Notes: generated by a model not told the origin, from the sequence alone. 7,513 bases of DNA from SZUA-430 sp041477875 (GCA_041477875.1 JBGOVA010000203.1:1-7513); one strand, 5' to 3'. Shown: positions 1 to 5,120, counted from the first letter of the stretch. Translations and numbers: made by a program.

Positions 1-1
1 A

Positions 2-1144
2 CCGCGCCGCCGGCTGGTGGACCCCAGCGCTTACGATCTCTATCTGAAGGCGCGCCTTTTCCAACGCGATTTCGGCAACGAAGGTTTGCGCAGCGCGGCA
101 ACGCTCCTCGAACAAGCCGTCGGCATCGCGCCCGACTTCGCTGAAGCATGGGCCGAACTCGGCGCCGCGCGCGCCTTCCAGCTGCCGCGCACGCGCGACA
201 CGATCGGCGAGCCCGCGCACGACGCGGCGCTAGCGGCGGCGAACCGCGCGCTTGCGCTAGACAAGACTTGCGCCGGCGGCTACCGCACTTTGGCGATGCT
301 AAAGCCCGCGTTTTCGGAGCACGCCGAAAAGCTGCGCCTGATCGAAGCGGCGCTCGCCTTGGCGCCGAGCGACCCCGTGATCGCGAGCGCCGCCGGCGGC
401 GCCGTGCTGTCGGTGGGTCGCTACAGGGAAGCCGCGGCACACTATGCGCGCGCTGCCGATCTGGAGCCGATGTCGCCGTTCTTGCTCGCCCACGTCGAAT
501 ACTTTCGTGCGGGCATGGGGCAGGTGGAGCAATCTCTGTCAGCTTTGGACGAACTTCGCCGGCGATTCCGCGGCTCGCCGTATGTTGCGATCCTGCAGAG
601 CCTGGTCCTCATCTATTCCGAACGGTTCGACGACGCCGAGCAACTATTGCTGAACGAGCCCGAAGCGTTTGCCGTACTCGGCCAACGGCGGCGCGAGGTC
701 TACGCGCAGCATCTGGCCATCATGCGCGCGCTGCCGGCTGATCGCGAGGCGATGGCTCGTGCGCTGCTCGACCCCGCGTCGTCCCCGGTCTTGGCCTTGA
801 ACGACTGCTCGGCCGCGGCTTTCGCCGGCTGCACCGATACCGCCTATGCGCGCCTCTTCGAAGCGTTCGCGACCGGCCGCGACATCGCACAGGCGCCCGA
901 CGACGTCGGCGGCGGGGCCGTTCGCGCCTACGTGCTGTGCGGCGTCTTCTTCATCAACGCCACCGCTTTCCGCGCCGACAAACGCTTCCCCCGCTTCTGC
1001 CGCGAAGCCGGCCTCATCGCCCATTGGCGCGCGACCAACCAATGGCCCGACTGCGCGGGTGAGGTGCCTTACGACTTCAAAGGCGAATGCGAAATGGCAC
1101 TGCGTGAAGCCGCCCCAGTTGGGGCAAGAGCTGGCGGGCGGTAG
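2..1144 (+). CDS. TPR-repeat protein, C-terminal part (5' end outside window)
   Basis: The reading frame is open from base 2, and the segment RRRLVDPSAYDLYLKAR runs straight through the GTG at 17, so I read this as the 3' part of a longer gene rather than a gene starting at 17. Counting from the codon at 17, helical repeats of TPR type are visible at about residues 5-37 (LLEQAVGIAPDFAEAWAELG), 66-117 (ALDKTCAGGYRTLAML, then AALALAPSDP), 121-152 (GRYREAAAHYARAADLEPMSP) and 155-215. The tail (HWRATNQWPDCAGEVPYDFKGEC) resembles the end of alphaproteobacterial proteins that carry a sensory or DNA-binding N-terminal domain (winged helix or adenylate cyclase) followed by TPRs; the PxAYxLYLKAR segment is the usual junction after such a domain. 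TPRs mediate protein-protein contacts. The N-terminal domain, and so the function, cannot be seen. The gene ends with TAG at 1142-1144, 24 bp before the next start. Confidence 0.8.
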   Translation, partial: PRRRLVDPSAYDLYLKARLFQRDFGNEGLRSAATLLEQAVGIAPDFAEAWAELGAARAFQLPRTRDTIGEPAHDAALAAANRALALDKTCAGGYRTLAMLKPAFSEHAEKLRLIEAALALAPSDPVIASAAGGAVLSVGRYREAAAHYARAADLEPMSPFLLAHVEYFRAGMGQVEQSLSALDELRRRFRGSPYVAILQSLVLIYSERFDDAEQLLLNEPEAFAVLGQRRREVYAQHLAIMRALPADREAMARALLDPASSPVLALNDCSAAAFAGCTDTAYARLFEAFATGRDIAQAPDDVGGGAVRAYVLCGVFFINATAFRADKRFPRFCREAGLIAHWRATNQWPDCAGEVPYDFKGECEMALREAAPVGARAGGR

Positions 1145-1168
1145 CTTCTGCGCAGATGGTAGGTCGTT

Positions 1169-1639
1169 TTGAGGACAACAAGAATTGAAGCGACGTACAG
1201 CGTCCCCGCCTCCACACTTTGGCGACATGTCGTGCGTTACGAGGCACTCGAAGCGATGATGAGCGGGCCGCTCGTGCGCGTGGCCTGCCCCGCCGGCGAG
1301 GAGCAGGTGGGGGATGACGTCGTGCTCGTCTTCAGGCTTTTCGGTGTCGTGCCGGTCGGGCGGTGGCGGCTTAAGGTCGTCGCGCGCGACGACGCGCGCC
1401 GGCGGCTGGCGTCCGAGGAAAGCGGGACGTTCGTGCGGACGTGGCGGCATGAGGTCGTGATCGAGGCGCTCGATGACGGCCGCTCGCGGCTCACCGATAC
1501 GATCGAGATCGATGCGGGGGTGCTGACGCCGCTCGTCGCGCGGTTTGCGCGGCGGGAGTACGCGCGGCGGCATCGGCTTCGCAAGCGGATGGTGGAGAAG
1601 AGCGCGAACGCCGCCAAAAATCGTCATGGCCGGGCCTGA
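1169..1639 (+). CDS. SRPBCC (START/polyketide cyclase-like) family protein
   Basis: A 156-residue protein with no signal peptide or membrane segment. The opening IEATYSVPASTLWRHVVRYEAL is the typical first strand and helix of SRPBCC-fold proteins, and alternating strands follow (VVLVFRLFGVVPVGRWRLKVVAR at 51-73, HEVVIEALDDGRSRLTDTIEID at 94-115) before a long C-terminal Arg-rich helix (120-145). The fold forms a hydrophobic ligand pocket; ligand and reaction are unknown, so no activity is assigned. The start is TTG: an in-frame TAG at 1160-1162 leaves TTG 1169 as the first usable start, and the fold needs the residues right after it; the ribosome site is weak. It follows the TPR gene by 24 bp on the same strand, so co-transcription is possible. 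The last codons (RHGRA) and the TGA at 1637-1639 lie inside a dispersed repeat arm, so the original C-terminus was probably replaced. Confidence 0.72.
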   Translation: MRTTRIEATYSVPASTLWRHVVRYEALEAMMSGPLVRVACPAGEEQVGDDVVLVFRLFGVVPVGRWRLKVVARDDARRRLASEESGTFVRTWRHEVVIEALDDGRSRLTDTIEIDAGVLTPLVARFARREYARRHRLRKRMVEKSANAAKNRHGRA

Positions 1640-1653
1640 CCTGGCCACCCAGT

Positions 1654-1673
1654 GCGCGCACGTCCGTGCGCGC
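1654..1673. repeat. Hairpin 1 of outer unit, 9-bp stem, TC loop
   Basis: GCGCGCACG pairs perfectly with CGTGCGCGC around TC at 1663-1664, one base after the ACCCAG end of the repeat arm. Its stem sequence is unlike those of the two sister hairpins, although position, stem length and loop are the same. Confidence 0.8.
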
Positions 1674-1694
1674 TATAGAACCTGATTTGAGTCC

Positions 1695-1712
1695 GCCGCG
1701 CTGCCTCGCGGC
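1695..1712. repeat. Hairpin 2 of outer unit, 6-bp stem
   Basis: GCCGCG (1695-1700) pairs with CGCGGC (1707-1712) around CTGCCT, three bases before the inverted arm at 1716. It holds the mirror position of hairpin 1 but is shorter with a wider loop, so it may be a decayed version. Confidence 0.55.
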
Positions 1713-1725
1713 ACGCTGGGCGGCC

Positions 1726-1736
1726 GGGTCAGGCCC
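1726..1736. repeat. Left target-site duplication of the insertion
   Basis: GGGTCAGGCCC, identical and in the same orientation at 2022-2032. It abuts the left inverted terminal repeat with no gap. The match stops at exactly 11 bp because the next base out on the right-hand side already belongs to the inserted element. Confidence 0.7.
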
Positions 1737-1871
1737 ACGGCTGTCCGGTTGAGTTCGAGCCGGTGGAACGGGAACTCAATTATCGCACCGATTTGCTCGC
1801 CGCCGTCACTGTCAGGGACCCCAATTCCAAAAAAAAGATCGTCATGGCCGGGCTTGACCCGGCCACCCAGC

Positions 1872-1891
1872 CGCCTCGCGTCCGCGAGGCG
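1872..1891. repeat. Hairpin 1 of inner unit, 9-bp stem, TC loop
   Basis: CGCCTCGCG pairs perfectly with CGCGAGGCG around TC at 1881-1882, one base after the ACCCAG end of the arm, the same place as hairpin 1654-1673. Confidence 0.8.
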
Positions 1892-1925
1892 ACGAGACCT
1901 CTGTTTTCTGAGGCAGGAGTCATTC

Positions 1926-1945
1926 CGTCGCGTGGACACGCGACG
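1926..1945. repeat. Hairpin 2 of inner unit, 9-bp stem, GA loop (TC on minus strand)
   Basis: CGTCGCGTG pairs perfectly with CACGCGACG around GA at 1935-1936. Read on the minus strand, so that the arm comes first, the loop is TC and the core is GTCC as in the other two perfect hairpins; it lies two bases from the arm at 1948. Confidence 0.8.
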
Positions 1946-2021
1946 CGCTGGGTGGCCGGGTCGCGCTTCGCTTGCCCGGCCATGACGGATATTTTGTTCT
2001 TGAACTCAACCGGACAGCCCT

Positions 2022-2032
2022 GGGTCAGGCCC
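2022..2032. repeat. Right target-site duplication of the insertion
   Basis: GGGTCAGGCCC, the partner of 1726-1736, abutting the right inverted terminal repeat. The following GGCCATGACGA (2033-2043) completes the repeat arm that was interrupted. Confidence 0.7.
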
Positions 2033-2157
2033 GGCCATGACGAAGATTTTGGGTTTGCGGTCCCCTTCGCCGCGCGCGATGCAAGGTCGAGCGAAGCCAC
2101 CGCGCGGCACTTTGCTGGTCGCGCCGTGTGTGAGGCTTTGCTATAAGATGAGTCAGT

Positions 2158-2187
2158 CGGCGCGCGGGTCTTGCATCTCGCGCGCCG
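2158..2187. repeat. Strong GC hairpin, 9-bp stem, 12-nt loop
   Basis: CGGCGCGCG (2158-2166) pairs perfectly with CGCGCGCCG (2179-2187) around a 12-base loop. It lies about 200 bp before the FDH start and 110 bp after the repeat region. There is no T-run on either strand, so it is not a classical terminator. Candidate roles are an operator-scale dyad, a leader RNA structure or the remnant of another repeat; nothing in the sequence decides between them. Confidence 0.5.
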
Positions 2188-2211
2188 CATCCGTTTGAGG
2201 GCTTGCGATGT

Positions 2212-2274
2212 GCAACAAAGTTGCGGTTTCGTTGCGGGAGAAATGGCTAAAATCTGCCAATGTTGCACTATTGC
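2212..2274. promoter_or_regulatory. Cluster of GTTGC motifs upstream of FDH, possible operator region
   Basis: The plus strand has GTTGC at 2220-2224, 2231-2235 and 2262-2266, a variant ATTGC at 2270-2274, and the inverse GCAAC at 2212-2216. The first two opposed copies form the dyad GCAAC-AAA-GTTGC. A second small dyad, TGGC...GCCA, lies between the copies near 2244-2259. This part is visibly richer in A and T than its surroundings, as expected of a promoter region, but I cannot place a convincing -35/-10 pair. The regulator is unknown; the proposal that the sites control FDH rests on position only. Confidence 0.3.
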
Positions 2275-2296
2275 GGGTTGAGAGGGGGGTGCCATT

Positions 2297-2312
2297 CTCA
2301 GTCGCATCTGAG
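2297..2312. repeat. Small dyad CTCAG-6-CTGAG in FDH leader
   Basis: CTCAG (2297-2301) and CTGAG (2308-2312) pair around TCGCAT, with GGGTGC close by on both sides. It is 74 bp before the FDH start and may be a leader hairpin or binding site; a 5-bp dyad can arise by chance. Confidence 0.25.
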
Positions 2313-2385
2313 GGTGCACCGCAGCAAAATGCGCGCCCTGTCCTTCTTCTCTTTTCCACCGCCATCACAGATGAGGTCATGTGTC

Positions 2386-3494
2386 ATGGACGTTCGCGCC
2401 GCCGTTGCGCTTGAAGCGGGCAAGCCGCTCGTCATCGAGACCGTGCAACTCGAGGGTCCCAAGCGCGGCGAGGTGTTGGTCGAGCTCAAGGCGACCGGCA
2501 TCTGCCATACCGACAAGTTCACGCTCTCCGGCGAAGATCCGGAAGGGATGTTCCCGGCGATCCTGGGGCATGAAGGCGCGGGGATCGTGCGCGAGGTCGG
2601 CGCGGGCGTGACGTCGGTCGCCGCCGGCGATCACGTCATCCCGCTCTACACGCCCGAGTGCCGCGAGTGCGACTACTGCCTCAGCCGCAAAACGAATCTC
2701 TGCCAGAAGATCCGCATCACGCAGGGCAAGGGCATGATGCCCGACGGGACGAGCCGGTTTTCGCTCAAGGGCAAGCCCGTGCTGCACTACATGGGCTGTT
2801 CGACGTTTTCGAATTTCACCGTGCTGCCCGAGATCGCGCTCGCGAAGGTACGCAAGGACGCGCCGTTCGACACGATCTGCTACATCGGCTGCGGCGTGAC
2901 GACGGGCATCGGCGCGGTGATCTTCACGGCGAAGGTCGAGCCCGGTGCGAACGTCGTCGTGTTCGGCTTGGGCGGGATCGGGCTCAACGTCATTCAAGGC
3001 GCGCGACTTGCGGGCGCGGACATGATCGTCGGCGTCGACGTCAACCCCGCGCGCGAGGCCTTGGGCCGGCGCTTCGGCATGACGCATTTCGTCAACCCGA
3101 AAAGCGTGAAAGGCGATCTGGTCGCGCATCTCGTGGAGCTGACGAAGGGCGGCGCGGATTACAGTTTCGAATGCGTCGGCAACACGAGCCTGATGCGCCA
3201 GGCGCTCGAGTGCTGTCACAAGGGCTGGGGCAAGTCGACGATCATCGGCGTGGCCGGCGCGGGGCAGGAAATCTCGACGCGGCCGTTCCAGCTGGTCACG
3301 GGGCGCGTGTGGCAAGGCTCGGCCTTCGGCGGCGCGCGCGGGCGCACGGACGTGCCGCGCATCGTCGACTGGTACATGGAGAGGAAGATCAGCATCGACG
3401 ATCTGATACGCACAAGCTGCCGCTCGAGCGGATCAACGACGGGTTCGAACTGATGGCGAAGGGCGAGTCGATCCGCAGCGTGGTCGTTTATTGA
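2386..3494 (+). CDS. S-(hydroxymethyl)glutathione dehydrogenase / class III alcohol dehydrogenase, with a 1-base deletion near the 3' end
   Basis: The family oxidises S-hydroxymethylglutathione (formed from formaldehyde and glutathione) to S-formylglutathione with NAD, and also reduces S-nitrosoglutathione; it is cytosolic. Catalytic zinc ligands are Cys40 (GICHTD), His62 (GHEGAG) and Cys169 (IGCGVTTG); structural zinc ligands are Cys92, 95, 98 and 106; the NAD loop is GLGGIG at 194-199. IRITQGKGMMPDGTSRF (109-125) is a class III hallmark and includes the Arg linked to glutathione binding. ATG 2386 has GAGGT nine bases upstream and gives the standard N-terminus; the frame is also open upstream, but that part has no family similarity. 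The conserved frame breaks at 3407/3408, where one base, probably C in GAT(C)ACG, is missing. As written the protein ends at 3453 (355 residues, unrelated 14-residue tail). Restoring the base gives the family ending LPLERINDGF...SIRSVVVY, stop 3492-3494, 369 residues, a normal length. It is either a sequencing error or a very recent mutation. Confidence 0.9.
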
Positions 3495-3593
3495 GCGAAT
3501 GCGACGTGTGAGTGCAGTTGACTGTGGATTCTTCTACGACGTGCATCGATTTGAACTGCAGAAGGTCGACTGTCATGGTCGTTGGGTGCTAGC

Positions 3594-3609
3594 AAACCGA
3601 AGTCGGTTT
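3594..3609. terminator. Hairpin between FDH and the next gene, weak terminator candidate
   Basis: AAACCGA (3594-3600) pairs with TCGGTTT (3603-3609), with CTCCCCTTTC following. The stem is A/T at its base with only a short T-run, about 100 bp after the FDH stop and 28 bp before the next start. It could end FDH transcription or shape the leader of the next gene; the rest of 3495-3637 holds only a weak dyad, GCAGTT (3514-3519) with AACTGC (3554-3559). Confidence 0.35.
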
Positions 3610-3637
3610 CCTCCCCTTTCAACTTGAGGATCTTCAA

Positions 3638-4573
3638 ATGCTGCGGCTGGTGAGTGCGGTGTTGGCGTTGTTCGTGGTGGGCTCGACGGTCGCGGCGGCG
3701 GACGGCATTGCGTATCGCGATCCCGAGGGGCGGTTCACTTTGAAGGTGCCGTCGGGCTGGGCCGCGGAGAAGCCGATCGAAGAAAAGATCGCTCTCCTCA
3801 TGGTGTCCCCGCGGGCGACCGAGATCGGCGGCGTTTGCCTCGTCATCGTGAACCCGACGCCGGAAACGCGCAGCGCGACGCAGGCCGAAATCGATCAGGC
3901 GTTCGGTCAGGTATTCACCAAGGAGTTCTGGGAGCTGGCCTTTCAGTCGTCGGGCATGAAGGATGTCACGATCGATTCCGCCGGCTCGAAGGATCAGAAC
4001 GGGCGCAAGATCTATTACGTCGTCGCGAACGTCACGGTCACCGGCACGAAGGGCGCGATGAAGGCGAAGGGCAAGCAAGTCCTGTACGCGATTCCCGGAA
4101 GCCTGCAGTTCGTCAATTGCAGCGCAAAGGCCGAAAACTATGCCGAGATCGAGGCCGAGTTCGAGAGCGTCTTCGATTCCTATGTGCCCAAGAGCGGCGA
4201 CTACATCGTGCAGGCGCCGCAGAGCCCGCCCTCGGTCTTGACGCTTTATGCGGGGCGGCAGTTCGACGGGGTCACGCGCGTCGTGGCGCAGGATACGCCG
4301 AACCTGCCGATGCTGGGCTGGAGCGGCGCGACGGCGAGCGTTGCGGTCGCGGGCTTCGGCCAATGGGAAGTGTGCGACGGCTTGAACTATGCGGGCAATT
4401 GCCGGCTGGTCGCCGCGGCCTCGGCCGCGGGTCCCGCCGCGCGCGTGCTTCGCATCGGCTCGGTGCGGCGCTACGGAGCTTCGCGCGACTTGCGCGGCGC
4501 GCTGAGCCTCATCGGCCAAGGCGTGGGTGCGGCCTACAAAGCCGCAGCCGAACGGGCGGCGCGCGGTCGCTGA
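3638..4573 (+). CDS. Exported protein: PsbP/Mog1-like domain plus beta/gamma-crystallin-like domain
   Basis: A 311-residue protein with a signal peptide (1-21, MLRLVSAVLALFVVGSTVAA, cleavage near AAA/DG), so periplasmic or secreted. Residues 22-183 (YRDPEGRFTLKVPSGW at 26-41, KIYYVVANVTVTG at 124-136, a closing ESVFDSYVP helix) look like the PsbP/Mog1 fold seen in DcrB and DUF1795 proteins; this is a judgement from pattern. Residues 200-280 match a beta/gamma-crystallin pair of Greek keys: VLTLYAGRQFDGVTR, a tryptophan corner at 228, and GQWEVCDGLNYAGNCRLV with Cys246 and Cys255 placed for a disulfide. The usual calcium motif (N/D-N/D-x-x-S/T-S) is degenerate here (SGATAS, 229-234), so calcium binding through that site is doubtful. 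An Ala/Arg-rich tail follows. ATG 3638 has GAGGA seven bases upstream. The substrate or partner is unknown. Its 3' end faces the next gene with 11 bp between. Confidence 0.75.
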   Translation: MLRLVSAVLALFVVGSTVAAADGIAYRDPEGRFTLKVPSGWAAEKPIEEKIALLMVSPRATEIGGVCLVIVNPTPETRSATQAEIDQAFGQVFTKEFWELAFQSSGMKDVTIDSAGSKDQNGRKIYYVVANVTVTGTKGAMKAKGKQVLYAIPGSLQFVNCSAKAENYAEIEAEFESVFDSYVPKSGDYIVQAPQSPPSVLTLYAGRQFDGVTRVVAQDTPNLPMLGWSGATASVAVAGFGQWEVCDGLNYAGNCRLVAAASAAGPAARVLRIGSVRRYGASRDLRGALSLIGQGVGAAYKAAAERAARGR

Positions 4574-4584
4574 AGGTTTGAGCG

Positions 4585-4944
4585 CTACCGCTCGCGGTCG
4601 TCGTCCGGGTACTGATCGTCGTCCGGGTCGTCCGCCTGGTCGTCGTCGTCGTCGGGCGGAGGGCCGTAGCGGTCGTCGTCGCCGTAAGGATCGGCGCCGG
4701 CCTCCGGCGGCCCGGTATCGTCGGGCGACTCGTAATATGGGCCGCCCTGGTCGTATGCCTGGCCCGGTACGGCATCGAGGCCCGCGCCGGGGTTTTCGAG
4801 CTGCATCTCGTTGAGACGGCGGGTCTCGTCGGCTTGATCGTCGTGGCAAAGGCGGTCGTTGCATCTGTAGTAGTCGCCCGCGAGCGCACTGCCCGAAAGG
4901 CTGGTCAAGGCAACGCCGGCGATGAGGATATGTGTGAGAGACAT
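4585..4944 (-). CDS. Small exported Asp-rich protein, function unknown
   Basis: A 119-residue protein starting at ATG 4944 with a good ribosome site (GGGGAAGG, six bases upstream). Residues 1-22 form a signal peptide ending in ALA before GDYYR. The mature part has two cysteines (28 and 33, C-N-D-R-L-C), a short charged helix-like segment (35-51) and then a disordered tail rich in Pro, Gly, Tyr and Asp, with Asp runs at 89-91, 98-102, 108-110 and 114-116. Such tails commonly bind divalent cations or act as charged spacers, but no family is recognised. At the DNA level the Asp runs are GTC trinucleotide repeats (plus strand, roughly 4595-4680), which are prone to length change. It converges on the crystallin-like gene, and upstream it has an EcfG-type promoter, suggesting expression in general stress. 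Confidence 0.75.
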   Translation of the reverse strand: MSLTHILIAGVALTSLSGSALAGDYYRCNDRLCHDDQADETRRLNEMQLENPGAGLDAVPGQAYDQGGPYYESPDDTGPPEAGADPYGDDDRYGPPPDDDDDQADDPDDDQYPDDDRER

Positions 4945-4986
4945 GGCTTACCTTCCCCTGTCGAGGGTACTTCGGTCATTCACGGA

Positions 4987-5011
4987 AACGCGCTCCAGCT
5001 GAAGCGGTTCC
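4987..5011 (-). promoter_or_regulatory. EcfG-type general-stress promoter, GGAAC-N16-CGTT
   Basis: On the minus strand GGAAC (5011-5007) is followed after exactly 16 bases by CGTT (4990-4987), an exact match to the EcfG sigma consensus (GGAAC, 16-17 bases, CGTT) used in the PhyR-NepR-EcfG response of Alphaproteobacteria. A start some 7 bases further would leave a leader of about 35 nt before ATG 4944, which has its ribosome site in place. The orientation fits only the Asp-rich gene. Confidence 0.65.
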
Positions 5012-5088
5012 CAAGTGCCCGTGTCGCAGGAAATTAAGGCGTCGAAATGTCAGAGCGGTGGGCGCAAGCAAGTCCGCCGGTTCGGCGC

Positions 5089-5094
5089 TATGAT
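5089..5094 (+). promoter_or_regulatory. Possible -10 element TATGAT for the serine hydrolase gene
   Basis: TATGAT lies 26 bp before ATG 5121, giving a plausible leader of about 20 nt that contains the ribosome site GGAAGGGGGG (5105-5114). No good -35 is seen at the expected distance, so this is a weak call. The start is in the divergent intergenic region shared with the Asp-rich gene. Confidence 0.3.
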
Positions 5095-5120
5095 CATCCG
5101 GCTTGGAAGGGGGGACCGCC

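Larger units (their letters stand above)
1839..1989. repeat. Inner palindromic repeat unit (about 150 bp, complete)
   Basis: The left arm at 1839-1870 matches the outer unit's left arm at 30 of 32 positions. The right arm is its inverse at 1948-1989 and carries a 12-base replacement (GCGCTTCGCTTG) in its middle. The two arms can pair over 12 bp (GTCATGGCCGGG) and 15 bp (GACCCGGCCACCCAG) with an internal loop. Between them are hairpin 1872-1891, a weakly dyad centre (CCTC at 1898-1901 facing GAGG at 1910-1913 around a T-run) and hairpin 1926-1945. An A-run of eight (1829-1836) lies before it and a T-run (1992-1995) after it, as in the outer unit. The linkers of both units share the pattern AGAxACCT...T-run...GAGTC, so the two units have a common origin. 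Confidence 0.75.
1737..2021. mobile_element. MITE-like insertion, 285 bp, no transposase
   Basis: The ends are inverted repeats: 1737-1756 and 2002-2021 match at 19 of 20 positions, with the inner 18 bp (GGCTGTCCGGTTGAGTTC) perfect. Directly outside each end is GGGTCAGGCCC (1726-1736 and 2022-2032) in the same orientation, as a target-site duplication would be. Deleting the segment plus one duplication rebuilds an intact 32-bp repeat arm. The segment has no credible coding frame. It carries a second complete palindromic repeat unit at 1839-1989, close to its right end. Near the left end, TTGAGTTC (1749-1756) is repeated inverted as GAACTCAA at 1772-1779, giving a local hairpin. An 11-bp duplication fits transposases of the IS4 type among others, but family assignment is inference; the mobilising transposase is not in this window. 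Confidence 0.72.
1616..2050. repeat. Outer palindromic repeat unit, split by a 285-bp insertion
   Basis: The left arm is 1621-1652 on the plus strand. The right arm is the same 32-bp sequence inverted, in two pieces: 1716-1736 and 2033-2043. Joined, the pieces match the left arm at 30 of 32 positions. Each arm folds on itself (GGCCGGG, five bases, CCCGGCC, or a one-mismatch version). Between the arms sit a 9-bp hairpin (1654-1673), a short linker (1674-1694) and a second hairpin (1695-1712). An A-run (1616-1620) precedes the left arm and a T-run (2047-2050) follows the right arm, so the undisturbed unit would have been about 130 bp, symmetric, and able to act as a two-way terminator. It looks like a member of the GTCATGGCCGGGC palindromic repeats common in Bradyrhizobium-like genomes (from memory). 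The downstream gene is 340 bp away, so a role in reading out of the SRPBCC gene is the more plausible one. Confidence 0.75.

Noticed and set aside
644..1648. Long minus-strand open frame opposite the TPR and SRPBCC genes
   Set aside because: Its composition (runs of Arg, Pro, His, Ala) is that of a GC-rich shadow frame, it spans two genuine plus-strand genes and has no recognisable domain.
1621..2043. CRISPR-like array, since similar 32-bp sequences recur
   Set aside because: Copies occur in both orientations at irregular spacing and are paired as palindromes, and intervening sequences are hairpins rather than spacers.
2243..2259. Sigma-54-like promoter in TGGC-TAAAATCT-GCCA
   Set aside because: The GG to GC distance is 9 bases instead of the required 10 on both strands, and the surrounding consensus bases are missing.
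1763..2319. Open frames of 78-179 codons on both strands within the repeat region
   Set aside because: Their translations are repeat-derived (VMAGLDPATQ and similar strings arise wherever this repeat is translated) with no ribosome site; not genes.
2260..2385. Upstream extension of the FDH frame to 2260
   Set aside because: The 42 extra residues have no resemblance to the family, and ATG 2386 gives the standard N-terminus with a ribosome site.
2377..3315. Minus-strand open frame opposite FDH, and a similar one at 5094-6113 opposite the serine hydrolase
   Set aside because: Both are third-position GC artefacts of strongly conserved plus-strand genes.
4575..4600. Terminator between the convergent genes at 4573 and 4585
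   Set aside because: Only a 5-bp GAGCG/CGCTC pair around the stop codon is present, without a T-run on either strand.
3488..4864. 458-codon minus-strand open frame across the crystallin-like gene
   Set aside because: Arg/Ala/Pro-rich shadow lacking any domain. The opposite strand has a signal peptide, ribosome site and family motifs.
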